In this document: one piece after another, positions 11,841 through 21,438 of the stretch
Position numbering within the stretch: position 1 is the first letter of the stretch
Layout of the letters: each line of letters opens with the position of its first letter
From: Syngnathus acus
Taxonomy: Eukaryota > Chordata > Actinopteri > Syngnathiformes > Syngnathidae
Length of the DNA stretch: 64,000 nucleotides
Direction: 5' to 3'
NCBI RefSeq assembly: GCF_901709675.1
Contig: NC_051097.1
Span: 8,410,039 to 8,474,038, forward strand
Notes under the pieces: model-generated
The model's input: the letters and a program-made list of their open reading frames with translations, nothing else
Database searches by the model: none
Told to the model about the DNA's origin: nothing
Program-made: the position numbers and the translations under genes

Positions 11841-13064
11841 CTACATAGCCGCTCCGGGAGGATAGAAGATCACTGCAGCGGGCTCCTGCGGACTTTCCCG
11901 GGGTGCCCCGACAGGCTCGCCGCGCCCCTGCTCGTCCCTCTCAGGCTTGGTGGTGCCGGTGATGGGCCTGATGGTGGTGAGAGCAGGCGATGTGATCCGA
12001 CGGAAGAGTTTCTTAAGCGCCTTGCGGAACTCGCGGCGCATCAGGCAGTAGAGCACCGGGTTGAGGCAACTGTTGGAGTGCGCCAAGCACACGGACACGG
12101 GGAACACGTAGACTTGCGTGGTGTAATACTCGTAGGTGAAGTGCACCACGTTAAGCTTGATGAGGATCCCCCAAGCTGTCAGCGCTTGGTTGGGTAGCCA
12201 GCACAAGAAGAAGGAGAGCACCACGATGGTGACCGACTTGGTCACCTTAGCGCGTCTATTTGCACTCGATGTGTTGATGTCGTTGTTGGCCGCCACGAAG
12301 CGTAAAAGGAGCAGGTAGCACGCGGAGATGATGATGAGAGGAGCCACGAAGCCGAGGAGGACCTTCTGCGAGTGGTAGAGTCCCAACCAGACTTGCGCGC
12401 TGGTGCGCTCGCTCTCCGGGAATTTCACCAAACACAAGTCCTCCTCGTGGGACACGCGCACCGTGGTGGAGAAAACGGCGTGCGGGAGCGCAGCGCAGGC
12501 GGCTGCCAGCCAGATGGAAGCGGCCACGCAGCGCGCCGCGCCGCAGCGCCGTAGTGGGAACAGGAGACGCCGCCCATGGCGTCCGCCGCGCCGGCCATGG
12601 AGCGCCGACGCTAAGGAACTATAGCGCGCCACGCTCATGGCAGTGAGGAAGAAGACGCTGGCGTACATGTTCATGGCCGTCACGTAGGACACCGTCTTGC
12701 ACATGACGCGCCCGAAGAGCCATGTGAAGTCCAACGCGTTCTCCACCGCCCAAAAGGGCAGCGTGAGCACGAACTGGAAGTCGGTGAGCGCCAGGCTGGT
12801 GACAAACAAGTTGATGGGGGACTTCCTCCACGCGTGCTTGCTCTTCATCAGGTAGAGCACCAGAACGTTCCCCACCAGCCCCAGCGCGCAAACCAGAGAG
12901 TAAACCACCGAGATGATGATGCGCACCGCCGCAGCGCCATCCGAGCCCGACTCGGACCCGAGTTCGCTCGCGTGGAGGTGCAAGTGGCAGGAGCGGTTGG
13001 TGGTGGCGTTGTTGCTCTCGTTGAAGTTCCAAGCCGATCCTTGTTCTGGAGGTTCCCCGGACAT
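11841..13064 (-). CDS. rxfp3: relaxin-3 receptor (relaxin family peptide receptor 3-like GPCR)
   Basis: A single intronless ORF of 407 aa. It is a class A GPCR close to RXFP3: TM1 with GLVGNVLVLYLMKSK, TM2 INLFVTSLALTDFQFVLTLP, the FWAVENALDF stretch, TM6 VVLSFFLCWLPNQALT, TM7 CLAHSNSCLNPVLYCLMRRE and the C-terminal FYPPG. The E/DRY position at the end of TM3 reads ARY, near the TRY of human RXFP3. The receptor binds relaxin-3/INSL-type peptides and couples to Gi in neurons. The N-terminus carries NES, NAT and NRS glycosylation sequons. I start at 13064; an in-frame ATG at 13109 would add a cysteine-rich leader encoded partly by a CA repeat, which is less likely. Teleosts have several rxfp3 paralogues, so the subtype number is not assigned. 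A 270-base piece of the 3' end is duplicated inside a LINE at 17803-18071. Confidence 0.93.
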   Translation of the reverse strand: MSGEPPEQGSAWNFNESNNATTNRSCHLHLHASELGSESGSDGAAAVRIIISVVYSLVCALGLVGNVLVLYLMKSKHAWRKSPINLFVTSLALTDFQFVLTLPFWAVENALDFTWLFGRVMCKTVSYVTAMNMYASVFFLTAMSVARYSSLASALHGRRGGRHGRRLLFPLRRCGAARCVAASIWLAAACAALPHAVFSTTVRVSHEEDLCLVKFPESERTSAQVWLGLYHSQKVLLGFVAPLIIISACYLLLLRFVAANNDINTSSANRRAKVTKSVTIVVLSFFLCWLPNQALTAWGILIKLNVVHFTYEYYTTQVYVFPVSVCLAHSNSCLNPVLYCLMRREFRKALKKLFRRITSPALTTIRPITGTTKPERDEQGRGEPVGAPRESPQEPAAVIFYPPGAAM

Positions 13065-13428
13065 TATCCGACACGCAAATGACCCCCAGGTACCACCACA
13101 CACACACACTCATACACACACAGTCCCAGAAAAATCAATTAAACTAATCCTGTCATGATGCTCTCCCACAGCTCCAACAAGCGTCGTGCGTCTTGACGCA
13201 GCGCTTTTTTCGAGAGGAGATGAAATGTGAGTCCCCACTGCATCAGTTGTCTGACGCGTAATGCAGAGTGAACCAATGGAACGACCTTTCCTTAACAGCA
13301 TGCAGTGCTGGGAAGGAAAACAATTAAGTATATAAGTAGAATTATTCATGAATTTTCTTTCCACATCAATCTGGACTTGAATATTATTTTCTGAGTTGAA
13401 TTTATGACATGACCAAATGTGACTGAAA

Positions 13429-13463
13429 CTGCGCTGCGCTGCGCTGCGCTGCGCTGCGCTGCT
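13429..13463. repeat. (CTGCG)n pentanucleotide microsatellite
   Basis: About seven perfect tandem copies of a five-base unit. Confidence 0.9.
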
Positions 13464-14029
13464 GAGTGAGCAACCATAAAATGTTTGCGCTTGCGTGCTG
13501 TCAATACTTGTTCGGAGTGACGGCGCTACCTGCTGGACCTAAAGTACGTACATACATAAGGAACTAAGAAGTAGGAAACGCCGTCTTACCCAATTCAATG
13601 TTCAACTGAAAAAAGAAAAGACCGGTAAATGTAAATAAAAACGGTACACACAAATACATAAGGAAGGAATTAGAAAACGCCGTAAAACTAAAGAGCTCAC
13701 TTCAAATTCTGCACGACAACGATGTATACCCATCTAATCGCGCCTAAGTCACTTTTTCTTTTGAATGTGAGCGCAATTGTACTTCTCATTGCACTCGTCA
13801 ACAATGATCACGCCTTGGTAAATTATGGGACTGAGGCCAAATACGCACTTATTTTCCTCTTCCACGACATGCTTGAATTTAATTCATTGGGTTTTTGTAT
13901 CTTTGTGTATGTGTTTTATTCACACGATGCAATGCCCGATCGCTTAGGCAGTAATAGCGCACCGCCGGAAAGTAGGACGCACGCACACGTGTGCATTGAA
14001 TGCATTTTTATTTGTTGCTGAAGCAGAAG

Positions 14030-14061
14030 AAAAGAAAGAAAGAAAGAAAGAAAGAAAGAAA
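14030..14061. repeat. (AAAG)n microsatellite
   Basis: Eight near-perfect AAAG units in the 3' flank of the Ig gene. Confidence 0.9.
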
Positions 14062-14346
14062 TGCAGCGCCACGGAGCAAAACAAATTCAAGCGCCACATC
14101 AAGGAAATCGTTAAGCATTCCTTATTCCTATTCGAATGGATTTCAAACTCTTATTTCAACTTGAAGCATGCAAAGTTGTTTGGGTGACCAACGGTGGCGG
14201 CGGCGGCGGCGGCGGGCCCCCCGAGCTGGCGTCTGTCTCCCGGCCGGGGACGGACGGACGAGCTGCATGCACAGACAAAAAGAAGCACGCTCCGTCAGCG
14301 AGGAGTAGGCGAGCAGGTGCGCCGAGCCCACCTGGCGGCCCAAGAT

Positions 14347-15821
14347 CTAGCAGCACAGGAGGCCAAGCAGCAGGCTCAGCAGCAGCAGGGAGGAGGACGG
14401 CGCCACGGCACCGCTGCCAACTTGGGGAAAAGAAACATGGTCACCTGGATGCCGCCACTCCTCCCTCCCTGACTGACTGACTCACCAACCGCCAAGACGT
14501 AGTTGGAGGACTCGTCGTCGCCGACCTTGCACCTGTACGCGGCCGCGTCCATGGCCTTGAGGGGCGCAAAGGTGACTTTGGCGCGTGTTTGGCCAGACAT
14601 CACTTTGCCGTCCTTCAACCAGGCGAAGTCGGTGACGCGGGTGTCGTTCTGGGTGACCACGCACTCCAGGCTCCATTCGGCGCCCACCTTGGCAGGGCCG
14701 CTGCTGCCGGCTTTGACCTTAAGCTGGCGGCCAGAATTCCCGCGGGGGGTTGGGTCGGCGGCCGCTACCGTTGGGTCGGCGGGCACTGGCCGGGCACGGC
14801 GCAGCACAGCGTTCCAGTTAGGGTTAGGCAGCAGCGCAAGACTGCTCGGCGACATGCAACCTACCGGTAACACTAAGTTGGATGGTCTTCTTCGTGTCGC
14901 CTGACTCTTTGGCCTCGTACTTCCCGCTGTTGGTCTTAGCCACGCCGAGGATGTCCAAGTTGCCAGTTTTGGCTGTGTCGACGCCGTTGAGGTACCATTT
15001 GTGGCTCGGATTGTCAGCCTTCAATCGGACGTTTCGGCCCTGCGGCACGTTGCACGGGCTGTTGTTGGTTTCGCACACGACTGTCAGAAGCAGAAAAGCA
15101 GAGACGGCACAGAAGTTACACACACGGGTCGGGCTGGCTGAGCAAAAAGTACCGACTCATCGGGCTGGCATGCTGGCTTGCTGGCTCGGGCGACGGCACG
15201 CACGCAAAGGCACTCCCGTTGGTCACCTTTTGTTTTCCTCGAGCCCCCTTACTCCCTCCCTCCCGCAAGCATCGAATCATCTTTACACATTTTCTTTGGC
15301 TTTCTCGCAAAAAGCCAGCCAGCATCAAACTCACCCAAAGGGATGACTTTGAACTTCTGGGTCTTCTTGTCATCAGCGACTGTGTAGGTGGCCGTGTAGA
15401 CCTTGTCGGCATCGTCAGCTTTCACTGGCTTGAGCTTCAGGAATTTCTTGTCGCTAGCCAAAGTGTACCTGCCGTTGGTGATAGAAATCTCTGTGTCATC
15501 CGGCTCCGTCCACTTGTCTGAGGCAGTAAGGGGGTTGGCTTTCATCGTGAGTTCGCCGCCAATCTTGCACTTGCACTCCTTTTCGGTGCCCTCGGCGCCG
15601 TCGCAATCAGGACAGTCATCTGGAAAAGCACAAGCGTTCAGGCGGCCACCAAAGTAGCGCGTTTGGAGGCCAACTCAATCATCACCAGCATCATCAGACA
15701 AAACACTAGCCGTCCAAATCAGACGAATAAAGTCGCACGGCCCGCGCGCGTCACCTGGCGCCACCGGGGGCAGCAGCAGGAGCAGCAGGAGGAGGCGGAA
15801 ACGGAGCCGGAACGTGTCCAT
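14347..15821 (-). CDS. unrecognised GPI-anchored immunoglobulin-superfamily protein, three Ig-like domains
   Basis: Five exons read on the minus strand: 15755-15821 (signal peptide with a run of leucines), 15335-15619, 14865-15080, 14486-14764 and 14347-14420. All junctions are phase 1, the usual pattern for one-exon Ig domains. The total is 921 nt, 306 aa. Exon 4 could instead start at 14785, which adds seven residues. Domain 3 (exon 4) is canonical: SLECVV, then FAWLKDG, then DAAAYRC. Domain 1 (exon 2) keeps only a tryptophan and the strand pattern, and domain 2 (exon 3) ends GKYEAK where YxC is expected. The last exon encodes GSGAVAPSS followed by a 14-residue hydrophobic tail and a stop, which looks like a GPI-attachment signal. 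The product is probably a cell-surface adhesion or receptor molecule. I do not recognise the family. Confidence 0.8.
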
Positions 15822-15848
15822 CTGGTGGCTATCGATCGATCAGTCGAA

Positions 15849-15850
<2 letters not shown>

Positions 15851-15882
<32 letters not shown>

Positions 15883-15940
15883 GCTGGCTGGGCTGGCTGG
15901 CTGGGCTGGCTGGCTGGGCTGGCTGGGCTGGGCTGGCTGG
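15851..15940. repeat. (GGCT)n/(GGGCT)n microsatellite just upstream of the Ig gene start
   Basis: About 90 bases of GGCT units with interspersed GGGCT variants, starting 30 bases upstream of the minus-strand ATG at 15821. It probably falls in the 5'UTR or core promoter of the Ig gene. Confidence 0.9.
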
Positions 15941-16557
15941 ATCGTCGCTTCTTCTCTTCAATGGCTTCGGCGAATGTGAAGACAAGAGAGCAGATCTCGA
16001 GCATGTATAGTTTCGAGCGTCAAAGGCCACAAAGGCGCTTTGAAAGTTGACGAGCCTTCTGCACATTTGGCCTTTCTCCATTGGACGCGCTCCGCCGCGG
16101 CTTTGTGGCGAGCCCCCAGCCTTTGTGACCACGACGACGATGACGCGAGAAAGTAAGAAAAGTTCCAGAATGAATTCATTGCAATCAAACGAGTTGCCCT
16201 GATGCTGGCGCTCGCCGATCGATTTCCACGCCGTTCGTCGTGAGGTGTTCGACCGACGAATAAACCAAGTGCCTTGGACAAAAAGTTGGCCAACCAAATT
16301 CTCGCCAGGATTTTCTCGACCTAAATGACCACCTTTGTCATCCTTTTAGAGGACGACGGGAGGGTTAGGTCAAGAAAGAAAGAAAGCATGAAAGAAAACG
16401 ACAAATAAATATAGGATAAATCAATATACACAAATCAATCAATCAATACATTTAAACAATAAATCAATGTCTTACACACATACACACTGTCTTATCCAAT
16501 TCATCACAAAACCAAAAGACAAATTATATAAATAGGTAAATAAATACATTTTAAAAG

Positions 16558-16627
16558 TACATACATACATACATACATACATACATACATACATACATAC
16601 ATACATACATACATACATACATACATA
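16558..16627. repeat. (CATA)n microsatellite
   Basis: About 17 perfect CATA units. Confidence 0.95.
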
Positions 16628-16675
16628 CTGTCTTATCCAAGTCATCATAAAATTACAATAAATAATGAAATACAT

Positions 16676-16676
<1 letters not shown>

Positions 16677-16728
<52 letters not shown>
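16677..16728. repeat. (GATA)n microsatellite
   Basis: About 13 perfect GATA units. Confidence 0.95.
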
Positions 16729-16811
16729 AATTAAAAAAGTATTGAAATAATAAACGTTAAAAATAAATAGAATAAATTAATAAATAAATGAACTTCTTTC
16801 ATACATCCATA

Positions 16812-18454
16812 TCAAAGTCAAAGAAAAAGTCAAAGTCCGCTTTATTGTCAATTTCTTCACATGCCAAGACACACAAAGAAATCGAAATAACGTTCCCACT
16901 ATCCCACGGTGACAAGACATAGAACACGATATACATACGAGTAAACAACACCAAAAATAAAAACAAGAAGGCACAAACAATGAATAAATAAGAGTGATGA
17001 ATAAATAATCATTAAATAAACAAATAAGACAATAAATAAGATGAGCAAAAACGGAGCAAGTGTGCATACAGAAGACAGTCAGAATAGAGCGCAAAAGCAC
17101 CGGACGCTACGTTGAAGGGGGGAGAGAATTCAGGATCCCAACAGCCTGGAGTATGAAGCTGTTGGTGAGTCTGGTGGTGCGGGAGCGAGCGCAGGCTCCT
17201 GTACCTCTTCCCTCCCGGAGGGCAGAAGATCGAGCAAAGAGTCAGCGGGGTGACTCACATCACTCACAATCGTGGTCGCCTAGATGGGAGGTGTAAATGT
17301 CCTTCAGGGACATCCAATCCTCTTACCAGCCGTGTTCACCACGCGCTGTTGTATTCAGTGCAGCTACCACCCCAGCCAGACAGCGATACAACTGGAGAGG
17401 ACGCTCTCAATGGTGCCACGGTCAAATGTAGTCATGACGGCCGGAGGAGCGCTCGCTCGCCTGAGTGTCCGCAGGAAGTACAGGCGGCGCTGGGCCTTCT
17501 TCGCCAGTGATGCGGTGTTGGTGGACCAGGAGAGATCCTCACTGATGTGCACCGCCAGGAACCTGGCGCTGCTCCCTCTCTCCACCACAGCACCGTCGAT
17601 GGTCAGCGGCAGGTGTTGGGTGTGACCCTTCCGGAAGTCAACAACAATCTCCTTGGTCTTGTTGACGTTCAGCAGGGGGTTGTTGTCCCTGCACCACGTG
17701 GTCAGAAGGTCAACCTCCAACCCGTATTGAGTCTCGTCGCCCTTGGTGATGAGACCCACCAGAGTCGTGTCGTCAGCAAATTTCACGATGCGGTTGTCGC
17801 TGTAATGCAAGTCGGTTTTTTTTTTTTTAACACTGTACTCAACTATTTTTGCCACCTTACTAATGTCTTATCTGTCGTGTCTGTTTCTACATAGCCGCTC
17901 CGGGAGGATAGAAGATCACTGCAGCGGGCTCCTGCGGACTTTCCCGGGGTGCCCCGACAGGCTCGCCGCGCCCCTGCTCGTCCCCCTCAGGCTTGGTGGT
18001 GATGGGCCTGATGGTGGTGAGAGCAGGCGATGTGATCCGACGGAAGAGTTTCTTAAGCGCCTTGCGGAACTGGCACCGAGGCCCAGCTTGGCGAGTTTGC
18101 AGATGAGTCGGTGTGGCACAATGGTGTCGAAGGCAGAACTGAAGTCCACAAACAGCAATCTCACGTACGAGCGAGTCCCTTCTCTCCAGGTGGGTGAGGG
18201 CCGAGCGGATGGATGGCATCCTCAGAGGACCGTTTGGCTCGGTGGGGAGGGAGACTGGATCTGATGTGCTCCATGACAAGCCGCTCGAAGCACTTCATGA
18301 TGATGGGCGTCAGCGCCACGGGGCGGTAGTCATTGAAGCAGGACGGCACAGGTACGATGGTGGCAGCCTTGAAACACGAAGGGACGATGGCCTGCTGCAG
18401 GGAAATGTTGAAGATGTCCGTGAAGACACCCGTCAGCTCCCCAGCGCAGTACAT
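16812..18454 (-). mobile_element. 5'-truncated CR1/L2-type LINE (reverse transcriptase part and 3' tail), chimeric
   Basis: Read on the minus strand, the 5' part (18454-18072) encodes RT segments such as [20 protein letters not shown] and LLFVDFSSAFDTIVPHRLI. The 3' part (17815-17364) encodes IVKFADDTTLVGLI, NVNKTKEIVVDFRK and LSWSTNTASLAKKAQRRLYF, and the tail runs to a CAAAG-type 3' end near 16812. These are typical of fish CR1/L2/Rex-like non-LTR elements. The element lacks its endonuclease and the N-terminal RT. It is frameshifted near 18250, where the LPP...FAYR segment is lost. Between the two RT parts, where GAPQGCVLSP would be expected, lies a 269-base copy of the rxfp3 3' end. It is therefore inactive. 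Confidence 0.88.
17803..18071 (-). pseudogene. partial rxfp3 3'-end copy embedded in the LINE
   Basis: This segment matches 11762-12031 in the same orientation. It covers the last about 63 codons of rxfp3, the stop codon and about 80 bases of 3' flank. Differences seen are a longer T run (about 13 versus 7 bases), one T-to-C change and a 6-base deletion that removes two codons (GT in ITGTTKPE); the rest of the about 250 bases is identical. The tail codons FRKALKKLFRRITSPALTTI are intact. It shares short identities with the LINE at both edges. It cannot make a receptor. Confidence 0.92.
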
Positions 18455-19870
18455 TCATACATACGTATACATACATTCATACATTCATACATACATACAT
18501 ACATACTCTGTCTTATCATGGTAAAACTGAAAAAAAGCAAGAGAGCGAGAGAAAGACAGAGAACAAAAGACAAATAAATATTAAATAAATATAGACACAT
18601 CAATAAATGTAACAAATAAATACCTATGCACACAAACAAATAAATATCTGTCACACGAGCATACATACTGTCTTATCCAATTTATCATAAAACCAAAATA
18701 AATAAAGACAACTATAGATGAATTAAAACCCCCAAAAAATCCATTTTTTATTTACTAGTCTAGAGCGCCCTCCCGTGGATGCTTGGTACAAGTGTTTTGC
18801 TCACTCAGAGTACGAGACCCGACCGGGGTGACGGACGGCCGGCATCAGTTATACCGTGGATGTACGAAGCTCATGTTCTGCCTGCCCTGGACAACATTTG
18901 TCCGATGGTCTGAAGAGGTCAATGCTTTGAATATATTTGAAAAAGAAATTGACGCAAATACATACGCATGTATTTGTGTCTATTTCTTTTGAAGAGATAG
19001 GACACACTGTCTCGTCCAATTCATTGTGAAACTAAAGGATGAAATAAAATTCATCTTTAAACTATACACAACTACATACATGCATACATACAGTACATCG
19101 AATGCAGAGGCTGCGTGCGCGCGCCCACTGTTGAGCACTTCAATGACGTCACCCACCGCGAGAAAGTTTGCCGAATCGAGCGACACGCGCGCGCGCGCGC
19201 ACACACACACACACACAGACAGACAGACAGACAAATAGGCATCGAGGGGAAGAGGAGGTGAACTCCGACAAACATGGTTCCCGTTGGACTCGACTCGACG
19301 ATGATTGGACTCTCCAGTCCGAACTTTGGTCTCACTCACTTCACTCTTATCGGGCTCAGGGGCGGCGGCGGCGGCCTGATGGAAACTTGCCCAACTTCCC
19401 AGGAGAACTAGGTGAGGAGTACGCGTCCAAATCAAATCCAAATATTCTGCTGGGTCCAGAGAGCCAACTCGCGTTATTTCAGGAGGATTATATGCTCTGT
19501 ATTTTTATATCGAGTTGCTCGCTTTTTCTGTCTTTACTTTCACGTTGCTGATTATTTCCGACTGTGTAAGTCTAGCCTGCAAGCCGGATTGGTGACGTCA
19601 CAATCCAGTCCACAATTTGTTGTTGTTGTTGTTGTAGAAAGTTCAAAAGTGCACGCAACTCTCCCCATCCGCATATGAACATGTTTCTCTTACCATATTC
19701 GCCCAGTAACAGTCTGTGCCATCAATTGAACTTTATTCAAATGAGAAGAAATCATAGCGACGAATTGCCCACAACACCGAAAGTTCTTCTGAAAAGCCCT
19801 TTTGAATAATTGAAAAAATAAAAATTCCGTCATTCCATTGTATTTGAAGGTTTTCAATTGTGGCCCGGAG
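18455..19870. other. repeat-rich spacer
   Basis: It begins with a CATA tract (18451-18508), then AT-rich repeat, then a (CG)n(CA)n(CAGA)n compound microsatellite at 19184-19235. No supported coding sequence lies before the TPR exon. Confidence 0.6.
19184..19235. repeat. compound (CG)n(CA)n(CAGA)n microsatellite
   Basis: Alternating CG, then CA, then CAGA units. The CG part could adopt Z-DNA. Confidence 0.9.
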
Positions 19871-20009
19871 CACGGAGGCCCTGGCCGCCGACCCCCTCAA
19901 CTGCGTGCTCTACGGCATCCGCTCGGCGGCCCACCTCAGCTTGGGCCGCTACCGCCAGCCCCTGCATGATGCCAACAAGGCCCGAGACATCAACCCAAAA
20001 TGGACGCAG
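19871..20009 (+). pseudogene. orphan tetratricopeptide-repeat exon, TTC28-like
   Basis: An open segment flanked by an AG acceptor (cccggag) and a good donor (cag|gtacca) encodes 46 residues of TPR character: EALAADPLNCVLYGIRSAAH, then LSLGRY, then KARDINPKW. The pattern (DPxNCxLY, RSAAY-like, NPKW) is close to the first TPR motif of TTC28 and to STI1-type repeats. The normally conserved Asn of NRSAAY is Ile, and KAL is QPL. No partner exon (the next would continue AYxRQG...) is visible within several kb on either side. It is either a relic of a duplicated exon or part of a gene spanning this region with unseen exons. Confidence 0.5.
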
Positions 20010-21438
20010 GTACCACCTCCTCGGCCCTTAGCGCTGCCGTGACGGGAAAGGGACACTAGGGGAGCCGTTTAGCCCAAATCCTTTGTGACGTTTGCGAGAA
20101 CTCCACCAGGGTCCACAGTCCGAAGTCCAGCCTTTTGAATGGAGGCAATGGAGGTCAAAACAAAAGAAGAAATCAACAAAAATGGTTTTGCCAAGTTTTT
20201 TTCCGTTTGCCTTTTTCCCACGCACGCACGCACGCACGCTCGCCCGCACGCCCGCACGCAACTGGTCTTGCGTAGCGTGCCCTTTGTGTGTTTCTGTCGG
20301 TGGAAAGCGCCGCCCGAGGCCCGCCCTGTCATTAGCGTTGGACCGGCGGCGCGTTGGCTGCTGAAGGCAGGACGCCAGCCGGCATGAGATTAGAACGTTT
20401 GGTCGGGGTCACCGTCAGGCCGGGCCGCGCCGCTCCGGTCTGGGCGGCTTAACCGCTGTCTGGCTCGCCTGGGACCATCCTGCGAGGGCAACCGCGCAAG
20501 CACATTCAAATAGCACTCATTCATCCATTTTATTTGCCACTCGGCTGACTGAGCGAGACAAGTGGGCCAAGTGCGCCGCCGCATCCTCATCCTCCTCATC
20601 GTCATCATCCACTCAGCCAATCAGAGCTCATGTTGACCTCTGCTGCCCCTGCTGTAACAACTTTGTAACGTGACCTCTAAACCTGTGTGTGTGTGTGCGA
20701 GAGCGGGAGGGGGCAGGGTCAGAGGCTCTGCGCAGCCTATCAGGTTTCAGCATCAGTCTTGAGCGAGCAGGTGAACTCGTTGCTGTCGGGCAAACATGAT
20801 CAAGTGGCAACCCCGCAGGAAGGTGATTGTGCTCCTCCTGCAATCTTTTCACATTTACGAGTCCTTCCAGATCATCAAAAACAAAAATGCGGCTTGTGGC
20901 GTAACACTTGTGCCAATGCTTTTCAAAAAGATTTTCCATATACAGACTAGAGAGAGGCTTAACATTTACAGCAAAAGTAAGGAGTGAGTTTAAATTATGG
21001 GCAAACATCATATTGGTTGCCAAGGACACTTTGCATTGATAATGTTGATAAATAAGCAATGACATCATACAATACGGCGTATTCAGCAAGTTACTGTGGA
21101 TGATGGACGAACTGATGGAAAGTGTTGATTTTGCTGGGATCCACAATTGGTGGCTTTTAAAAGGGCCGATAGCGGCCTAATTAGTCCAGCATGTTCCCTT
21201 GAGCGCTCACCCCTGGCTCGGGTTTATCGTAAATCCAACTAAGTTATCGCTATCTCAATGTCCCACCCAGGCTTTGCAGACTTCACATTTGAATGTCCTC
21301 CATGGTGTGCAGAGATGGCTTGCTGTCAAGAAGGATTCCATTTCGAAAAGGCCAGAGGGCTGGATTTCAGCAGCTCCTGTGCATCCATCAAAAACGACAC
21401 TTGAACTGTTCCCAGACAGGCATGAACGCACACTCCTG
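20010..21438. other. spacer and btc 3' flank
   Basis: No gene is supported. It contains a (CACG)n tract at 20220-20262, the repeated tg tract near 20684, and probably the btc 3'UTR on the minus strand (a reverse-strand AATAAA occurs at 20529-20534). The minus-strand ORF at 20628-21146 has no domain and looks like chance. Confidence 0.55.

Larger units (their letters stand above)
13065..14346. other. spacer between rxfp3 promoter and Ig gene 3'UTR, with microsatellites
   Basis: No supported gene. It includes a CA repeat just upstream of rxfp3 (about 13098-13121), a (CTGCG)n tract at 13429-13463, an (AAAG)n tract at 14030-14061, a GGC tract near 14192-14215, and a reverse-strand AATAAA at 14007-14012 that probably ends the Ig gene transcript. 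Confidence 0.6.
15941..16811. other. Ig gene upstream region grading into repeats
   Basis: No gene is supported. From about 16380 rightward the sequence is simple AT-rich repeat, with a (CATA)n tract at 16558-16627, a (GATA)n tract at 16677-16728 and two copies of the ctgtcttatcc repeat. Confidence 0.6.
16487..19060. repeat. short interspersed repeat with core ctgtcttatccaattcatca, five copies
   Basis: Related copies start at 16487, 16628, 18508, 18668 and 19007. Each is followed by a variant of cataaaaccaaa and preceded by CATA-rich DNA. The set lies on both sides of the LINE, so the LINE appears to have inserted into, or been expanded with, this repeat cluster. The family is not identified. 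Confidence 0.65.

Noticed and set aside
12619-13119. 166-codon minus-strand ORF overlapping rxfp3
   Set aside because: Alternate frame of the GC-rich rxfp3 coding sequence.
15719-16297. 192-codon minus-strand ORF with a Pro-Ala-Ser-Gln repeat over the Ig gene start
   Set aside because: It is a translation of the GGCT microsatellite in a frame different from the Ig signal peptide.
17887-18279. Possible fusion protein of LINE RT and the rxfp3 tail
   Set aside because: The frame that keeps the rxfp3 tail is shifted from the RT frame and upstream RT is truncated and frameshifted, so no sensible fusion product results.
16558-18510. CATA and GATA arrays considered as CRISPR-like repeats
   Set aside because: They are simple microsatellites without spacers, in a vertebrate genome.
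20628-21146. 172-codon minus-strand ORF beside btc
   Set aside because: No domain or splice context; ends in a CA/GT-repeat translation; probably btc 3' flank.
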